Below, piece by piece: positions 9,899 through 19,303 of a stretch of 64,000 nucleotides of DNA; position 1 is the first letter of the stretch, and every line of letters begins with the position of its first letter. The position numbers and the translations under genes were made by a program. A model generated the notes under the pieces. The model made no database searches. It was not told where the DNA came from and worked only from the letters and a program-made list of their open reading frames with translations. Source of the DNA: Shumkonia mesophila (GTDB taxonomy: Bacteria; Pseudomonadota; Alphaproteobacteria; Rhodospirillales; Shumkoniaceae); NCBI RefSeq assembly GCF_026163695.1, contig NZ_JAOTID010000009.1:62001-126000 (forward strand), read 5' to 3'.

Positions 9899-10771
9899 AT
9901 GGGGACGGTTTCAGCCAGCAGCCAGGGACAAGCGACCGCCGGCCGCGGCGCGACGATCGTCGCCGCCGTCTGCTCCGCCGCCCTGCACGGCGCGCTGGCG
10001 GCCGGCGTGTTCCTGTGGCCGGCCGGCCCCGTCCCCTATTCCGCCGGCGCTCCCATCGTCGTCGAACTGGTGGTCGCGGCCCCGCAGAACGGCGCGTCGG
10101 CCGCGGCGGCGGCAATGGGCGCCGCCGCGCCCGACGACGGCCCGGCCGCCGAGATTGACATAGCGATGAGCGTCCAATCCGGTCCTGACGACGTCCCCCC
10201 CTCGGAAGGCGGGGCGGCGGCGCCGGACCATTCCCGGGAAGCCGCCACCCAGACCGAACCACCGGCGCCGCCAGCCGCCGCCCCGGTCATTCCACGGCCC
10301 GCCCGCCGTCCGGTCACGCCCCCTGCGGAAGACGCAAGCGCCACGCCCGGCGGTCGCGAACCGCCGACAGTTTTGGACAAGACGGCCGATGGAACGGCGA
10401 TCGCCGCCCTCGCCGGCGAATCCCCCTCCTCGGGAATCGCGACCGGCGGCGATACGCCAGCGGGCGGGGACGTCGCCGCACTGCCGCAGGTGGGTCCGCG
10501 TTTCGCCATCGGTTCGGCCGGCAATCCGCTTCCCCGCTATCCGACGGCTGCCCGCCGGCGCGGCCTGGAAGGCCGGGTCGTGCTGCGCGTCTTCGTCACC
10601 ACCGACGGCCGGGCCGGGTCGGTCAGCGTGCGGACCGCCAGCCCCCATCCGCTCCTCGACGAAGCCGCCATCGAGACGCTGCGCCGCTGGCGGTTCGAGC
10701 CGGCCCGCCGGGCCGGCGTGCCGGTGGCGGCGTGGGTCGACATCCCGATCACCTTCCGGCTCAACGACTGA
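9899..10771 (+). CDS. tonB: TonB family energy-transducing protein
   Basis: Periplasm-spanning coupling protein of 290 residues that transmits proton-motive energy to the receptor encoded just upstream. There is one N-terminal membrane anchor (about residues 17-42), a long Pro/Ala-rich linker (about 85-190), and a C-terminal TonB domain with the conserved block YPTAARRRGLEGRVVLRVFV and the ending RRWRFEPARR. GGAGG lies upstream of the ATG. The ExbB and ExbD partners are not in the window and must be elsewhere. A 7-bp inverted repeat (CGACTGA, 10765-10771; TCAGTCG, 10777-10783) includes the stop codons of this gene and of the converging RraA-like gene. Confidence 0.9.
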   Translation: MGTVSASSQGQATAGRGATIVAAVCSAALHGALAAGVFLWPAGPVPYSAGAPIVVELVVAAPQNGASAAAAAMGAAAPDDGPAAEIDIAMSVQSGPDDVPPSEGGAAAPDHSREAATQTEPPAPPAAAPVIPRPARRPVTPPAEDASATPGGREPPTVLDKTADGTAIAALAGESPSSGIATGGDTPAGGDVAALPQVGPRFAIGSAGNPLPRYPTAARRRGLEGRVVLRVFVTTDGRAGSVSVRTASPHPLLDEAAIETLRRWRFEPARRAGVPVAAWVDIPITFRLND

Positions 10772-10776
10772 GCGGT

Positions 10777-11460
10777 TCAGTCGACGTAGACGACCCCGTC
10801 GCCGGCCAGGAACTTCTGCGCCCAAGCGGGCTGCACGACGCCGGCGGCAATTTCCCGCTCGACCCCGGTCTCCTTCGTCTTGATGGCCTCGACGGCCCTG
10901 ACGGCGTCGGCAAAATGCGCCTGCGGCAGGATCACCACGCCGTCGGCGTCGCCGACCACGATGTCGCCCGCCCGTACGATGACGCCGCCGATCGAAATCT
11001 CGCCGCCGATCTCGCCGGGACCGGTTTTCTGCGGCGCATTCGGATTCAGCCCCTGGGCAAAGATGGGAAGACCGACACCGGTCAAGCCCTTGAGGTCGCG
11101 CGCCATGCCGTCGGTGACAACCGCCACCGCGCCGGCATTCTTGAAGAAGCCGGCCATCAGGTCGCCCAGCACCGCCGATCCGGTCCAGCCGCCGGTGGTG
11201 ATGACCAGAACGTCGCCGGGGGCCAGCACGCCGACCGCCAGATACGGCGCCAGGTTGTCACCGGGCCCCGCCCGCACCGTCAGCGCCGAGCCGATGATGG
11301 GCGCCGATGGAAACAGCGGCTTGATGGCAGGGTTCAGCGCCCCCCGACGGCCCTGAATATCGGTGAAGTTGCCGGTCGGGTAGCCGGTCAACGCCCTGAG
11401 AAGGGCGGGGTCGGCCCGCTTGATGTGGCGGTGGATGGTCACGGCCTGGTCGCCTGCCAT
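10777..11460 (-). CDS. RraA-like aldolase/regulator family protein
   Basis: Cytoplasmic protein of about 227 residues in the RraA/HMG-aldolase fold family. It contains the Arg-Asp pocket motif DGMARDLKGL and the block GDIVVGDADGVVILP, which in class II pyruvate aldolases of this family (4-hydroxy-4-methyl-2-oxoglutarate aldolase type) bind substrate and metal. The shorter RraA proteins that inhibit RNase E share the fold. The added C-terminal helix here (EAIKTKETGVEREIAAG) resembles the aldolase-like branch. The ATG at 11460 has AAAGGACC upstream. No aromatic-catabolism genes are adjacent, so the physiological substrate is unknown. Confidence 0.7.
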   Translation of the reverse strand: MAGDQAVTIHRHIKRADPALLRALTGYPTGNFTDIQGRRGALNPAIKPLFPSAPIIGSALTVRAGPGDNLAPYLAVGVLAPGDVLVITTGGWTGSAVLGDLMAGFFKNAGAVAVVTDGMARDLKGLTGVGLPIFAQGLNPNAPQKTGPGEIGGEISIGGVIVRAGDIVVGDADGVVILPQAHFADAVRAVEAIKTKETGVEREIAAGVVQPAWAQKFLAGDGVVYVD

Positions 11461-11543
11461 GGGTGAGGTCCTTTCCTGATCGTTGCCCAACGGACACGAT
11501 CATGCCTCCGCAAACGCCCCAGGGCAAATGGGCGATAAGGCCG

Positions 11544-13199
11544 TCAGGCGGCGCGCACGTTGGCCAGGAACTTGTCGACCTCGGCGCGCAGCGTTTCGGA
11601 TTGGCGGGACAGGTCGGCCGCCGTCGACTGGATCTGGGTGGCCGCCGCCCCCGTCTCGTTGGCCGCCTGACTGACGCCGCCGATATTGGCAGAAACCTCT
11701 TGGGTTCCTGCCGCCGCCTGTTCGACGTTGCGGGCGATCTCCTGGGTGGCGGCGCCCTGCTCCTCGACCGCCGAGGCGACACCCGAGTTGACCTCGTTGA
11801 TCTTCGAGATCGTCTTGGTGATCGAGTTGATGGCCGCCACGGCCTCCTGCGTCGCCGACTGGATGCCGGCGATCTGGGCGCCGATCTCGTCTGTCGCCTT
11901 GGCCGTCTGGTTGGCCAGGTTCTTGACCTCGGAAGCAACCACCGCAAAACCCTTGCCGGCGTCGCCGGCCCGGGCCGCCTCGATGGTGGCGTTGAGCGCC
12001 AGCAGGTTGGTCTGCTCGGCGATGTCGGTGATCAGCGCCACCACTTCGCCGATCTTCTGGGCTGCCGCAGCGAGACCCTGGACCTTGACGTTGGTCTGCT
12101 CGGCCTCGGTCACTGCGGCCGAGGCGATTTGCGAGGCCTGGGTCACCTGGCGGCTGATCTCGGAGATCGAGGAGGATAGCTCCTCGGCCGCCGAGGCCAC
12201 CGTCTGCACGTTGGCCGAGGCCTGTTCCGAGGCCGCGGCCACGGCCGAAGCCTGCCGGGTGGCTTCCTCGGCAGTGGCACTCATGGCCTCGGAGGAGGAG
12301 CGCATCTCGGTCGCCGCCGAGGATACCTGGTTGACCACCTGGCCGACCGAAGCCTCGAAGGCGTCGGCCATCGTCTCCATGGCCTGGCGCTTCTCCTTCT
12401 CGGCGCAGCGCTGATTTTCCTCGTTTTCGGACTCGAGTTTTACCTTCTCGATGGCGTTGTCCTTGAACACCTGGACGGCGGCCGCCATTTCGCCCATCTC
12501 GTCGCGGCGTCCGCGGGCCGGCACCTCGACCTCCAGATCGCCGCCGGCCAGACGGCTCATCGCCTGGGTCATGACCAAAAGGGGCCTGCTGACGATCCGC
12601 GACAGCAGAACGATCAGGGCGCCGATCAGGATGATGACGGCCGTCCCCGCCACCAGCACCTCGCCCCAAAGGGCGCCGGCGATCAGCTCTTGCAGGGGAT
12701 CGGTACTCCAGGCGATGGCCAGGGTGCCCGCCCGGTCCTTGTTCTTGCCCGAAACGACCGGAACCACGACCACGATGTGACGGGCCGTCTCCGTCGTCAC
12801 GCTTTCGCCCTTGGCCAGGGCGTCGGGCTGTATTTTAAGAGCGCCGCTCAGATCATGGGCCGGAAAATGGGGGGACGCGAAGCTGGTGAACACCTTGCCT
12901 TCGGCGTCGAACGTGCTGACAGCGGCCAGATTGGTCGAGGTATCGGCGGCGAAGTCGGCGTAGGCCCGTTCGATGGCGTCCGTCTTCTTCCACTGCAGGC
13001 CGCCCGCCACCTGGATCGCCAGAAGCTGCGTGATTTTCTCCACGTCGTTCTGGAACTGACCGAAGAGATGGTCCTTCATGTCGACCGCCCGAATGCCGGC
13101 AGTCGTGGCGAAGCCGACAAGAACGGCGACTCCCAGCATGGACGACACCTTGAAGCCGATCGACCGCCCCTTGGTGAAAAACTGCCGCGTGCCATTCAT
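11544..13199 (-). CDS. Methyl-accepting chemotaxis protein with one periplasmic sensor domain (MCP 1)
   Basis: Membrane chemoreceptor of 551 residues. There is a first membrane helix at about residues 15-35, a periplasmic region (about 36-190) of single-Cache-like character, a second helix (about 195-215), HAMP, and a long cytoplasmic coiled coil. The signalling hairpin includes [19 protein letters not shown] and [16 protein letters not shown], typical of CheA/CheW contact. The C-terminus FLANVRAA has no CheR-binding pentapeptide. GGAGGG precedes the ATG. It lies 82 bases downstream of the secreted PDC protein gene on the same strand, with a strong hairpin between, so the two may work together. 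The ligand is unknown. Confidence 0.9.
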   Translation of the reverse strand: MNGTRQFFTKGRSIGFKVSSMLGVAVLVGFATTAGIRAVDMKDHLFGQFQNDVEKITQLLAIQVAGGLQWKKTDAIERAYADFAADTSTNLAAVSTFDAEGKVFTSFASPHFPAHDLSGALKIQPDALAKGESVTTETARHIVVVVPVVSGKNKDRAGTLAIAWSTDPLQELIAGALWGEVLVAGTAVIILIGALIVLLSRIVSRPLLVMTQAMSRLAGGDLEVEVPARGRRDEMGEMAAAVQVFKDNAIEKVKLESENEENQRCAEKEKRQAMETMADAFEASVGQVVNQVSSAATEMRSSSEAMSATAEEATRQASAVAAASEQASANVQTVASAAEELSSSISEISRQVTQASQIASAAVTEAEQTNVKVQGLAAAAQKIGEVVALITDIAEQTNLLALNATIEAARAGDAGKGFAVVASEVKNLANQTAKATDEIGAQIAGIQSATQEAVAAINSITKTISKINEVNSGVASAVEEQGAATQEIARNVEQAAAGTQEVSANIGGVSQAANETGAAATQIQSTAADLSRQSETLRAEVDKFLANVRAA

Positions 13200-13218
13200 G
13201 GTTTTCCCTCCGGTTTAG

Positions 13219-13259
13219 CCGGTCGGCAAGGTCACCCCGTGGACCCCCTTGCCGACCGG
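13219..13259 (-). other. Intercistronic hairpin between the PDC protein and MCP 1
   Basis: CCGGTCGGCAAGG (13219-13231) and CCTTGCCGACCGG (13247-13259) are perfect 13-bp arms around a 15-base loop. On the transcribed minus strand no T-run follows, so a simple intrinsic terminator is unlikely. An mRNA-stability or processing hairpin that sets unequal expression of the two genes is plausible. Confidence 0.5.
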
Positions 13260-13281
13260 GAACGTTGCTGGCCGTTTCGTC

Positions 13282-13869
13282 CTACTTGAGGTTTTCGACG
13301 TCCAGGCCAACGGTCACCGCGCCGATGACCTTCTTGGTGTCGGGGTCGATCACCGGAAGGCTCAACTGGCTCTGGAAGCGCTGGGTCGATTCGTCCTGCG
13401 ACACGTCGCTGATATGCATGGCGTCGGGACCGACCTTGAAAGTCTTCTGCCACTTGGCCTCGTCACCCTGCCAGTAGTCCGAGGTGACCTGGCTCTGGCC
13501 GACGTTGAGTCCCTTGTCGTCCATGACGAAGATTTCGGTGATCAGGCCCTGGCTGTCGGCTTCCACCTTCTTCAGGTACTTGGACAGTCCGTTGCCGAGA
13601 ACGGCATCGATCAGCGGCTTGGCGGACGCCTTGGTCTCGGCCATCCACTGCTTGTCCATCTTGTCGATGTCGGCCTGGGTCAGTGACGCGTTCTTGGCGT
13701 TCTGCGCCTTGATGGCGTCGACAACGACGGCGTTGTTCACCCAAGCCGGAGCCTTGGTCTTGGCATACTCGGCCATCGGCGCCTCATGGGGGCCGGCAGC
13801 CATGGCCGGGCTCGCAATCAGGGCCAACGGAGCGAGAAGAGCGAACAGTTTAAAAGCGGATTTCCTCAT
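13282..13869 (-). CDS. Secreted PDC/Cache sensor-domain protein
   Basis: Small periplasmic protein of 195 residues. A clear signal peptide (MRKSAFKLFALL, hydrophobic core, cleavage after AMA near residue 24) is followed by a helical region and then a PDC/Cache-type sensor core with FVMDDKGLNVGQSQVT and LPVIDPDTKKVIGAVTVGLD. No second membrane helix or signalling domain is present, so it is a free ligand-binding module. AGGAGAG precedes the ATG. It is immediately upstream of MCP 1 on the same strand. A role as a periplasmic co-receptor handing a ligand signal to that chemoreceptor is inference from context. Its ligand is unknown. Confidence 0.8.
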   Translation of the reverse strand: MRKSAFKLFALLAPLALIASPAMAAGPHEAPMAEYAKTKAPAWVNNAVVVDAIKAQNAKNASLTQADIDKMDKQWMAETKASAKPLIDAVLGNGLSKYLKKVEADSQGLITEIFVMDDKGLNVGQSQVTSDYWQGDEAKWQKTFKVGPDAMHISDVSQDESTQRFQSQLSLPVIDPDTKKVIGAVTVGLDVENLK

Positions 13870-13996
13870 CAGATCTCTCCTGGAAGCTGGTGATCATTTC
13901 GTCTGTAGGCCCGGGATGGACGAAGGCGATCCGGGAATACGAGCCATTCCAGGTTAGTCGGCGGCGTGTTTCAGGATGATTTCCAATTCGAGGAAG

Positions 13997-14011
13997 TTTG
14001 TAACGAATTGT
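13997..14011. promoter_or_regulatory. 15-bp motif shared by two chemoreceptor upstream regions, copy 1
   Basis: TTTGTAACGAATTGT occurs here, 128 bases upstream of the PDC protein start, and again at 16117-16131 upstream of MCP 2. A shared regulatory element is likely but unidentified. The remainder of the gap 13870-14213 holds this motif, A/T-rich sequence and the hairpin at 14146-14173. Confidence 0.4.
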
Positions 14012-14145
14012 TGTTATTCGACGTCAAAATGAAACAAATATACAAACCAGCCCATGGGATTGGTTTATACCGCACTTTCCGGAATTCGCTGGGCCCCCGT
14101 CGATGCCATTGCCGGCCAGGGCGGCACTTTTCCCCAGCAAACAGA

Positions 14146-14173
14146 CGCCCCCGCCTCATTGGAGGCGGGGGCG
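14146..14173 (-). terminator. Hairpin downstream of MCP 2, probable terminator
   Basis: CGCCCCCGCCTC (14146-14157) and GAGGCGGGGGCG (14162-14173) are perfect 12-bp arms with a four-base loop, 40 bases past the MCP 2 stop. The trailing sequence on the minus strand, TCTGTTTG, is only moderately T-rich. Confidence 0.55.
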
Positions 14174-14213
14174 CTTTATGGATCGACGTGGAACGCGCCG
14201 CGGCCAAGCCCGG

Positions 14214-15902
14214 TCAGGCGGCCCGCACGCTGGCCAGGAATTTGTCGACTTCGGCGCGCAGCGTCTCGGATTGGCGGGACAGGTCGGCCGCCGTCGACTG
14301 GATCTGCGTGGCCGCCGCCCCGGTTTCGTTGGCGGCCTGACTGACGCCGGAGATGTTGGCCGAAACCTCCTGGGTTCCTGCCGCCGCCTGTTCGACGTTG
14401 CGGGCGATCTCCTGCGTCGCCGCGCCCTGTTCCTCGACCGCCGAGGCAACGCCCGAGTTGACCTCGTTGATCTGGGAGATGGTCTTGGTGATCGATTCGA
14501 TGGCCGAGACCGCTTCCCGGGTCGCCGACTGGATGCCGGCGATCTGGGCGCCGATCTCGTCGGTCGCCTTGGCCGTCTGGTTGGCCAGGTTCTTGACCTC
14601 GCTGGCAACTACGGCGAAGCCCTTGCCGGCGTCGCCGGCCCGGGCCGCCTCGATGGTGGCGTTGAGGGCCAGCAGGTTGGTCTGCTCGGCGATGTCGGTG
14701 ATCAGCGCCACCACCTCGCCGATCTTCTGGGCGGCCGCAGCGAGACCCTGGACCTTGACGTTGGTCTGTTCGGCCTCGGTCACCGCGGCCGAGGCGATCT
14801 GGGACGCCTGGGTCACCTGGCGGCTGATCTCGGAAATCGAGGAGGATAGCTCCTCGGCCGCCGAGGCCACCGTCTGCACGTTGGCCGAGGCCTGTTCCGA
14901 GGCCGCGGCCACGGCCGAAGCCTGCCGGGTGGCTTCCTCGGCAGTGGCACTCATGGCCTCGGAGGAGGAGCGCATCTCGGTCGCCGCCGAGGACACCTGG
15001 CCGACAACGTGGCCGACCGAAGCCTCGAAGGTATCGGCCATCGTCAGCATGGCCTGGCGCTTTTCCGCCTCGGCCCGGCGATCCTTCTCCTCCTGTTCCT
15101 CGCGCATACGCTCCATCTCGTGGGTCTTTTCCAGGAAGACGCCCATGCTCCGCGCCAAGTCCCCGATCTCGTTCTTCTGGTCGGTGAACTTGACCTCGAT
15201 CGACTTGTCGCCCCCGGCCAGGCGCTGCATGCCGCCGGTGATAAAGGCCAGCGGTTTGGTAATGCCTCGCCCGATGACCCAGGACATCCCCACCACCGCC
15301 GCCAGGATGACGGCAGAGACGGCGCCGACGATGGCCAGCACGCGCATGAAGATGTCATCGACGTCGTCGATATAGATGCCCGAGCCGACAATCCACTGCC
15401 ACGGCGCGAAGGCCTTGACGTATGAAATCTTCGGGACCGGCTTTTGAAAACCAGGCTTCGGCCAAGCATACGCGACAAACCCGTGGCCGGCTTTCTTGCT
15501 GACGGAGACCATCTCGTCGAACAGCTTGACGCCGTTCGGGTCCGCGCTTCCCGCCAATGACTTTCCATCCATCTCCGGCTTGAACGGATGCATGAGCATC
15601 ACATTGTCGAAGGACTGCACCCAGAAGTATTCCTGCTCGTCATAGCGCAGCTTGTTGAGAGCCGCGATCGAGGCCTTTTGGGCCTGCTCGCGGGTCATGC
15701 TGCCCGCTTTTTCGAGTGACTGGTAATAGCCCAGGAGGCTTTCCGCCACCTGGACCACGTGTTCGGTCTTGATTTTGCGGTCCTCCAGCAAATTCTGGCG
15801 GATTTCGAAAAGCGCAAAACCGCCAACCGCCACAATGCCGATGCCCGCGCCCGCAACAATCAAAAGCAGGCGTGATGCCAATCTCAGTCGATCCAGGACC
15901 AT
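14214..15902 (-). CDS. Methyl-accepting chemotaxis protein with sCache_2 sensor domain (MCP 2)
   Basis: Chemoreceptor of about 562 residues from the preferred start. There is a membrane helix near residues 10-32, then a periplasmic sCache_2-type domain with the hallmark block [19 protein letters not shown] and the closing [16 protein letters not shown] second helix, HAMP and the cytoplasmic hairpin with [21 protein letters not shown] follow. This domain class commonly binds small carboxylates such as C2-C4 acids. Its signalling part is nearly identical to MCP 1, including a 158-bp stretch without a mismatch. The ATG at 15902 (GAGG upstream) puts the first helix near the N-terminus; ATGs at 15944 and 16004 are alternatives with poorer ribosome-binding sites. 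Confidence 0.9.
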   Translation of the reverse strand: MVLDRLRLASRLLLIVAGAGIGIVAVGGFALFEIRQNLLEDRKIKTEHVVQVAESLLGYYQSLEKAGSMTREQAQKASIAALNKLRYDEQEYFWVQSFDNVMLMHPFKPEMDGKSLAGSADPNGVKLFDEMVSVSKKAGHGFVAYAWPKPGFQKPVPKISYVKAFAPWQWIVGSGIYIDDVDDIFMRVLAIVGAVSAVILAAVVGMSWVIGRGITKPLAFITGGMQRLAGGDKSIEVKFTDQKNEIGDLARSMGVFLEKTHEMERMREEQEEKDRRAEAEKRQAMLTMADTFEASVGHVVGQVSSAATEMRSSSEAMSATAEEATRQASAVAAASEQASANVQTVASAAEELSSSISEISRQVTQASQIASAAVTEAEQTNVKVQGLAAAAQKIGEVVALITDIAEQTNLLALNATIEAARAGDAGKGFAVVASEVKNLANQTAKATDEIGAQIAGIQSATREAVSAIESITKTISQINEVNSGVASAVEEQGAATQEIARNVEQAAAGTQEVSANISGVSQAANETGAAATQIQSTAADLSRQSETLRAEVDKFLASVRAA

Positions 15903-16116
15903 CTGTTGCCTCTTACAAGTTTGCGGCTTCTTGCTTTTCTTCATGCCGCCTTGGATGGAATCCACTTCGCGATCGCCGGGAAGATTTTCGTCGGCCCTGG
16001 CCATCGCGGGTGGTACTCGTCGGTCGAGAACCTGGACGAAAAGAAAAAGGGTTCCCGACGATCGAGATCAATTCATACAGGAGTCGTGTAAATAAAGGAT
16101 GACTGGCCGCGACTAT

Positions 16117-16131
16117 TTTGTAACGAATTGT
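16117..16131. promoter_or_regulatory. 15-bp motif shared by two chemoreceptor upstream regions, copy 2
   Basis: Exact second copy of TTTGTAACGAATTGT, 215 bases upstream of the preferred MCP 2 start. Here it also forms the left arm of an inverted repeat, GTAACGA (16120-16126) and TCGTTAC (16139-16145), which copy 1 lacks. Confidence 0.4.
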
Positions 16132-16178
16132 CGCGGGATCGTTACAGCTTAACAGAAACGACCATTCGGCAATGGCGG

Positions 16179-16274
16179 CGGCGCCGGGACAAAACCCCCG
16201 GGTGGCGCCGATGCATACCCTTTCCATGGAAAGGCATCGCCCCGTCTTCCCATCGGAAGGCGGGGCGATTTTTT
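16179..16274 (+). ncRNA. Candidate small RNA or structured element ending in a plus-strand terminator
   Basis: Three hairpins follow one another: CGGCGCC/GGCGCCG (16179-16210), the perfect palindrome CCTTTCCATGGAAAGG (16219-16234), and a 15-bp stem (16236-16250 with 16255-16269) carrying one G-U pair. The last runs directly into TTTTTT (16269-16274), a textbook intrinsic terminator on the plus strand. All protein genes from 10777 to 24128 are on the minus strand, so this terminator serves no known gene. A short plus-strand transcript is inferred; its promoter was not identified. The rest of the gap 15903-16303 shows no gene. Confidence 0.35.
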
Positions 16275-16303
16275 CAGCCGTTGTTGGGGGACTATTCGTC
16301 CGG

Positions 16304-17983
16304 TCAGGCGGCCCGTACGCCGGTCAGGAAATGGTCGACCTCGGCGCGCAGCTTTTCCGACTGCTGCGACAGGTCGCCGGCCGCCTTGTGAATCTGGCCG
16401 GCCACGGCACCGGTTTCGTTGGCAGCTTTACTGACGCCGCCGATATTGGCCGAAACCTCCTGGGTGCCCACCGCCGCCTGCTCGACGTTGCGCGCGATCT
16501 CCTGGGTGGCCACCCCCTGCTCCTCGACCGCCGAGGCGACGCCCGAGTTGACCTCGTTGATCTGGGAAATCGTGCGGGTGATCTCCTCGATGGCCGCCAC
16601 GGCTTCCCGGGTGGCCGACTGGATGCCGGCGATCTGGGCGCCGATCTCGTCGGTTGCCTTGGCCGTCTGGTTGGCCAGGTTCTTGACCTCGGAAGCGACC
16701 ACGGCGAAGCCCTTGCCGGCGTCGCCGGCCCGGGCCGCCTCGATGGTGGCGTTCAAGGCCAGCAGGTTGGTCTGCTCGGCGATATCGGTGATCAGGGCCA
16801 CCACTTCGCCGATCTTGTTGGCGGCCTGGGCCAGCCCTTGCACCTTGACGTTGGTCTTCTCGGCTTCGGTCACCGCCGCGGCGGCGATTTGAGACGCCTG
16901 GGTCACCTGCCGGCCGATCTCGGAAATCGAGCCCGCTAACTCCTCGGCCGCCGAGGCGACGGTTTGCACGTTGGCCGAAGCCTGTTCGGAGGCGGCGGTC
17001 ACGGCGGAAGCCTGGCGCGTCGTCTCCTCCGCGGTCGCCCCCATGGCTTCGGAAGAGGACCGCATCTGCGATGCCGCCTCCGCCACCGACGTCACCGCTT
17101 TGGTCGAGGTGGCGTCGAAGGATTGGCACAACGCCTCGATCCGCCTGGCCCGCTCGGCCCGCGTCTCCTCCTCCCGGCGCTGCGTCGCGGCGACCCGCTC
17201 GGCCTCGATCATGCCCTCCTTGAACGCCTGGATGGCGCGGGCCAGCGTTCCGATCTCGTCGCTACGGTCCTGGGCCGGAATCTCGACGGCCAAGTCGTTC
17301 GCCCGCAGCTTGCCGACGACGCCGGTGATCGCGCCCAAGGGGCGCATCCGCAAGCGCATGAAAACAAATCCGGTGATCACCGAGATCAGGCTGACGACGA
17401 AGGCCACCAGGATGATGAGGTTTCGGATGCCCGCCACGGAATCCAGAAGTTCGCTCTGCTTCAGGCCGACGTAAAGGACACCGATGACCTGCCCCGACGC
17501 CGACTTGATGGGGTCGTAGGCCGTGGAATAGCGGCTGCCCAGGATGTCGGCCTCGCCGCGAAAGGACCTTCCGTTGACGAGGACCGCATCATAGACCTCT
17601 CCACGGGCGAGACGGGTGCCGATGGCGCGCTTGCCGTCGGCGCCGATGACGTTGGTGGAAACCCGCTGGTCTCCCATGAAGACGGTGGCGGTGCCGCCGA
17701 CCAGCGCCTTGACGCGGTCGACCACCTCGACGCCGTCGTTGATCCTGTAGTCGCCGGCAAACAGAACGCCGTCGGCCGCGCGGATGTCCTTGCCTCTGTT
17801 GTGCAGAACCTCCCAGGCCACGCGCATGTTGGTCTCGGCGCGCAGACCGGCCTGACGCAGCATCTCGGATTGGATCAGGAACACCGACACCGCGGCAATG
17901 GCGACGGCAGCCACGAGAATTCCCCATGTGTTGACGAGCGTGACCTTGCCCGTCAGCGACATGTTGCGAAGCCAGGACGTCAT
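16304..17983 (-). CDS. Methyl-accepting chemotaxis protein with Cache_3/Cache_2-type sensor (MCP 3)
   Basis: Chemoreceptor of 559 residues: membrane helix near 15-37, periplasmic single Cache_3-2-type domain ([16 protein letters not shown] and [19 protein letters not shown]), second helix near 195-215, HAMP, then the cytoplasmic hairpin with [19 protein letters not shown]. The C-terminus FLTGVRAA lacks a CheR pentapeptide. It is related to, but more diverged from, MCP 1 and MCP 2 (for example [11 protein letters not shown] replaces [11 protein letters not shown]). The ATG at 17983 follows GGGGGG; a TTG at 17995 is the less likely alternative. The gap 17984-18190 upstream shows no further gene. 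Ligand unknown. Confidence 0.9.
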   Translation of the reverse strand: MTSWLRNMSLTGKVTLVNTWGILVAAVAIAAVSVFLIQSEMLRQAGLRAETNMRVAWEVLHNRGKDIRAADGVLFAGDYRINDGVEVVDRVKALVGGTATVFMGDQRVSTNVIGADGKRAIGTRLARGEVYDAVLVNGRSFRGEADILGSRYSTAYDPIKSASGQVIGVLYVGLKQSELLDSVAGIRNLIILVAFVVSLISVITGFVFMRLRMRPLGAITGVVGKLRANDLAVEIPAQDRSDEIGTLARAIQAFKEGMIEAERVAATQRREEETRAERARRIEALCQSFDATSTKAVTSVAEAASQMRSSSEAMGATAEETTRQASAVTAASEQASANVQTVASAAEELAGSISEIGRQVTQASQIAAAAVTEAEKTNVKVQGLAQAANKIGEVVALITDIAEQTNLLALNATIEAARAGDAGKGFAVVASEVKNLANQTAKATDEIGAQIAGIQSATREAVAAIEEITRTISQINEVNSGVASAVEEQGVATQEIARNVEQAAVGTQEVSANIGGVSKAANETGAVAGQIHKAAGDLSQQSEKLRAEVDHFLTGVRAA

Positions 17984-18190
17984 CTTACCCCCCAAACACT
18001 ATTTTTCGTTTGTTATCCGCCCGTGGTTTTCCGAGGGCGGACGTCATTTCCATACCCGCTCGCAACGGATCTCCCGCTAGGCGAGGCTTATGATGAGGAG
18101 GTACGGCTGACGTGACGCTTCGTCATCCCCAACGCCCGGTAGCATATCCCGGGTGTGGCGATCGCGTCGAGAGCCCACAGGCCCGCCGGG

Positions 18191-19279
18191 TCAGACCGGC
18201 GTGTTCAGGCGCTTGCCGCTTTCCTTGTCGAAAACATGGATGTGGGCCGGGTCCACCCGCAGCGACAGGATGGCCTGCTGGCGGGCCTCGCGGAAGCCCT
18301 GGACACGCACGGCCAGCGCTGCGCCATCGCGGCCGAACTGGCCGTGGATGATGGTGTCGGCCCCCAGTTGTTCGATGACATCGACGGTCGGGCGCACCAT
18401 GCCCTTGCCCTCGGCGGCGATCTCGAAGTGTTCGGGCCGCACACCCACGGTGACCGGCCGGCCGGCCGCCGTTTTCGTGCCGTGGTCGGGCAGCGGCAGC
18501 ACATCGCCGCCGGACAACTCGATGCCGGAGGCATCGTCGCGGATGCGGCCTTCGAAAAAGTTCATGGCCGGCGAGCCGATGAAGCCGGCAACAAACACCG
18601 TCTGCGGCGCATCGTAGAGGTCGAGCGGCGTGCCCACCTGTTCGACGATGCCGTCGGCAAGCACCATCAGTCGGTCGCCCAACGTCATCGCCTCGACCTG
18701 GTCGTGGGTGACGTAGACGCTGGTGATGCGCAGCCGCTGCTGCAGCTTTTTGATCTCCAGTCTCATCTGGACGCGCAGCTTGGCATCCAGGTTGGAAAGC
18801 GGCTCGTCGAACAGAAACACCGCCGGCTCGCGCACGATGGCCCGGCCCATGGCGACCCGCTGGCGCTGGCCGCCGGAAAGCTGGCGCGGCTTGCGTTTCA
18901 GCAGTTCGCCCAGTTCGAGGATGTCGGCCGCCTTCTGCACCCGCTGCTCGATCTCGGCCTTGGACATGCCCCGGATCTTCAGCCCGTAGGCCATGTTGTT
19001 GTAGACGGTCATGTGCGGGTAGAGCGCGTAGTTCTGGAACACCATGGCGATGTCGCGCTGGGCCGGCTCCAGCTCGTTGACCACCCGCCCGCCGATGGAG
19101 ATCTCGCCCGCCGTGATGCGCTCCAGCCCGGCGATCATGCGCAGCAGCGTCGACTTGCCACAGCCGCTGGGACCGACGATGACGATCAGTTCGCCGTCGG
19201 CGATGGTGCAATCGACGCCGTGAATGACCTCGGTATCGCCGTAATTTTTCCGCACTCCGCGCAGCGTGACTTCACTCAT
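18191..19279 (-). CDS. ugpC: sn-glycerol-3-phosphate ABC transporter ATP-binding protein UgpC
   Basis: Cytoplasmic ATPase of 362 residues energising UgpBAE. Walker [10 protein letters not shown] (about residue 37), Q-loop [10 protein letters not shown], signature [15 protein letters not shown], Walker [13 protein letters not shown] and the H-loop VTHDQ are all intact. A C-terminal MOBE/TOBE-like regulatory domain (about 240-362) is typical of the MalK/UgpC class. It ends the ugpB-ugpA-ugpE-ugpC series, 24 bases after ugpE. MalK-like proteins can serve several importers, so assignment to glycerol-3-phosphate depends on context: ugpB, glpK, glpD and ugpQ are all close by. Confidence 0.9.
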   Translation of the reverse strand: MSEVTLRGVRKNYGDTEVIHGVDCTIADGELIVIVGPSGCGKSTLLRMIAGLERITAGEISIGGRVVNELEPAQRDIAMVFQNYALYPHMTVYNNMAYGLKIRGMSKAEIEQRVQKAADILELGELLKRKPRQLSGGQRQRVAMGRAIVREPAVFLFDEPLSNLDAKLRVQMRLEIKKLQQRLRITSVYVTHDQVEAMTLGDRLMVLADGIVEQVGTPLDLYDAPQTVFVAGFIGSPAMNFFEGRIRDDASGIELSGGDVLPLPDHGTKTAAGRPVTVGVRPEHFEIAAEGKGMVRPTVDVIEQLGADTIIHGQFGRDGAALAVRVQGFREARQQAILSLRVDPAHIHVFDKESGKRLNTPV

Positions 19280-19303
19280 GGTTCTTTTCCTTGCAAGGCG
19301 CCG

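Noticed and set aside
16236-16274. Terminator for MCP 3 on the minus strand
   Set aside because: The T-run is on the plus-strand side of the hairpin. Read on the minus strand the stem is preceded by A residues and not followed by a T-run, so it was listed as a plus-strand element.
11544-17983. Transposition or mobile element as the cause of the repeated chemoreceptor sequence
   Set aside because: The repeated DNA is in-frame signalling-domain coding sequence without terminal inverted repeats, target duplications or a transposase.
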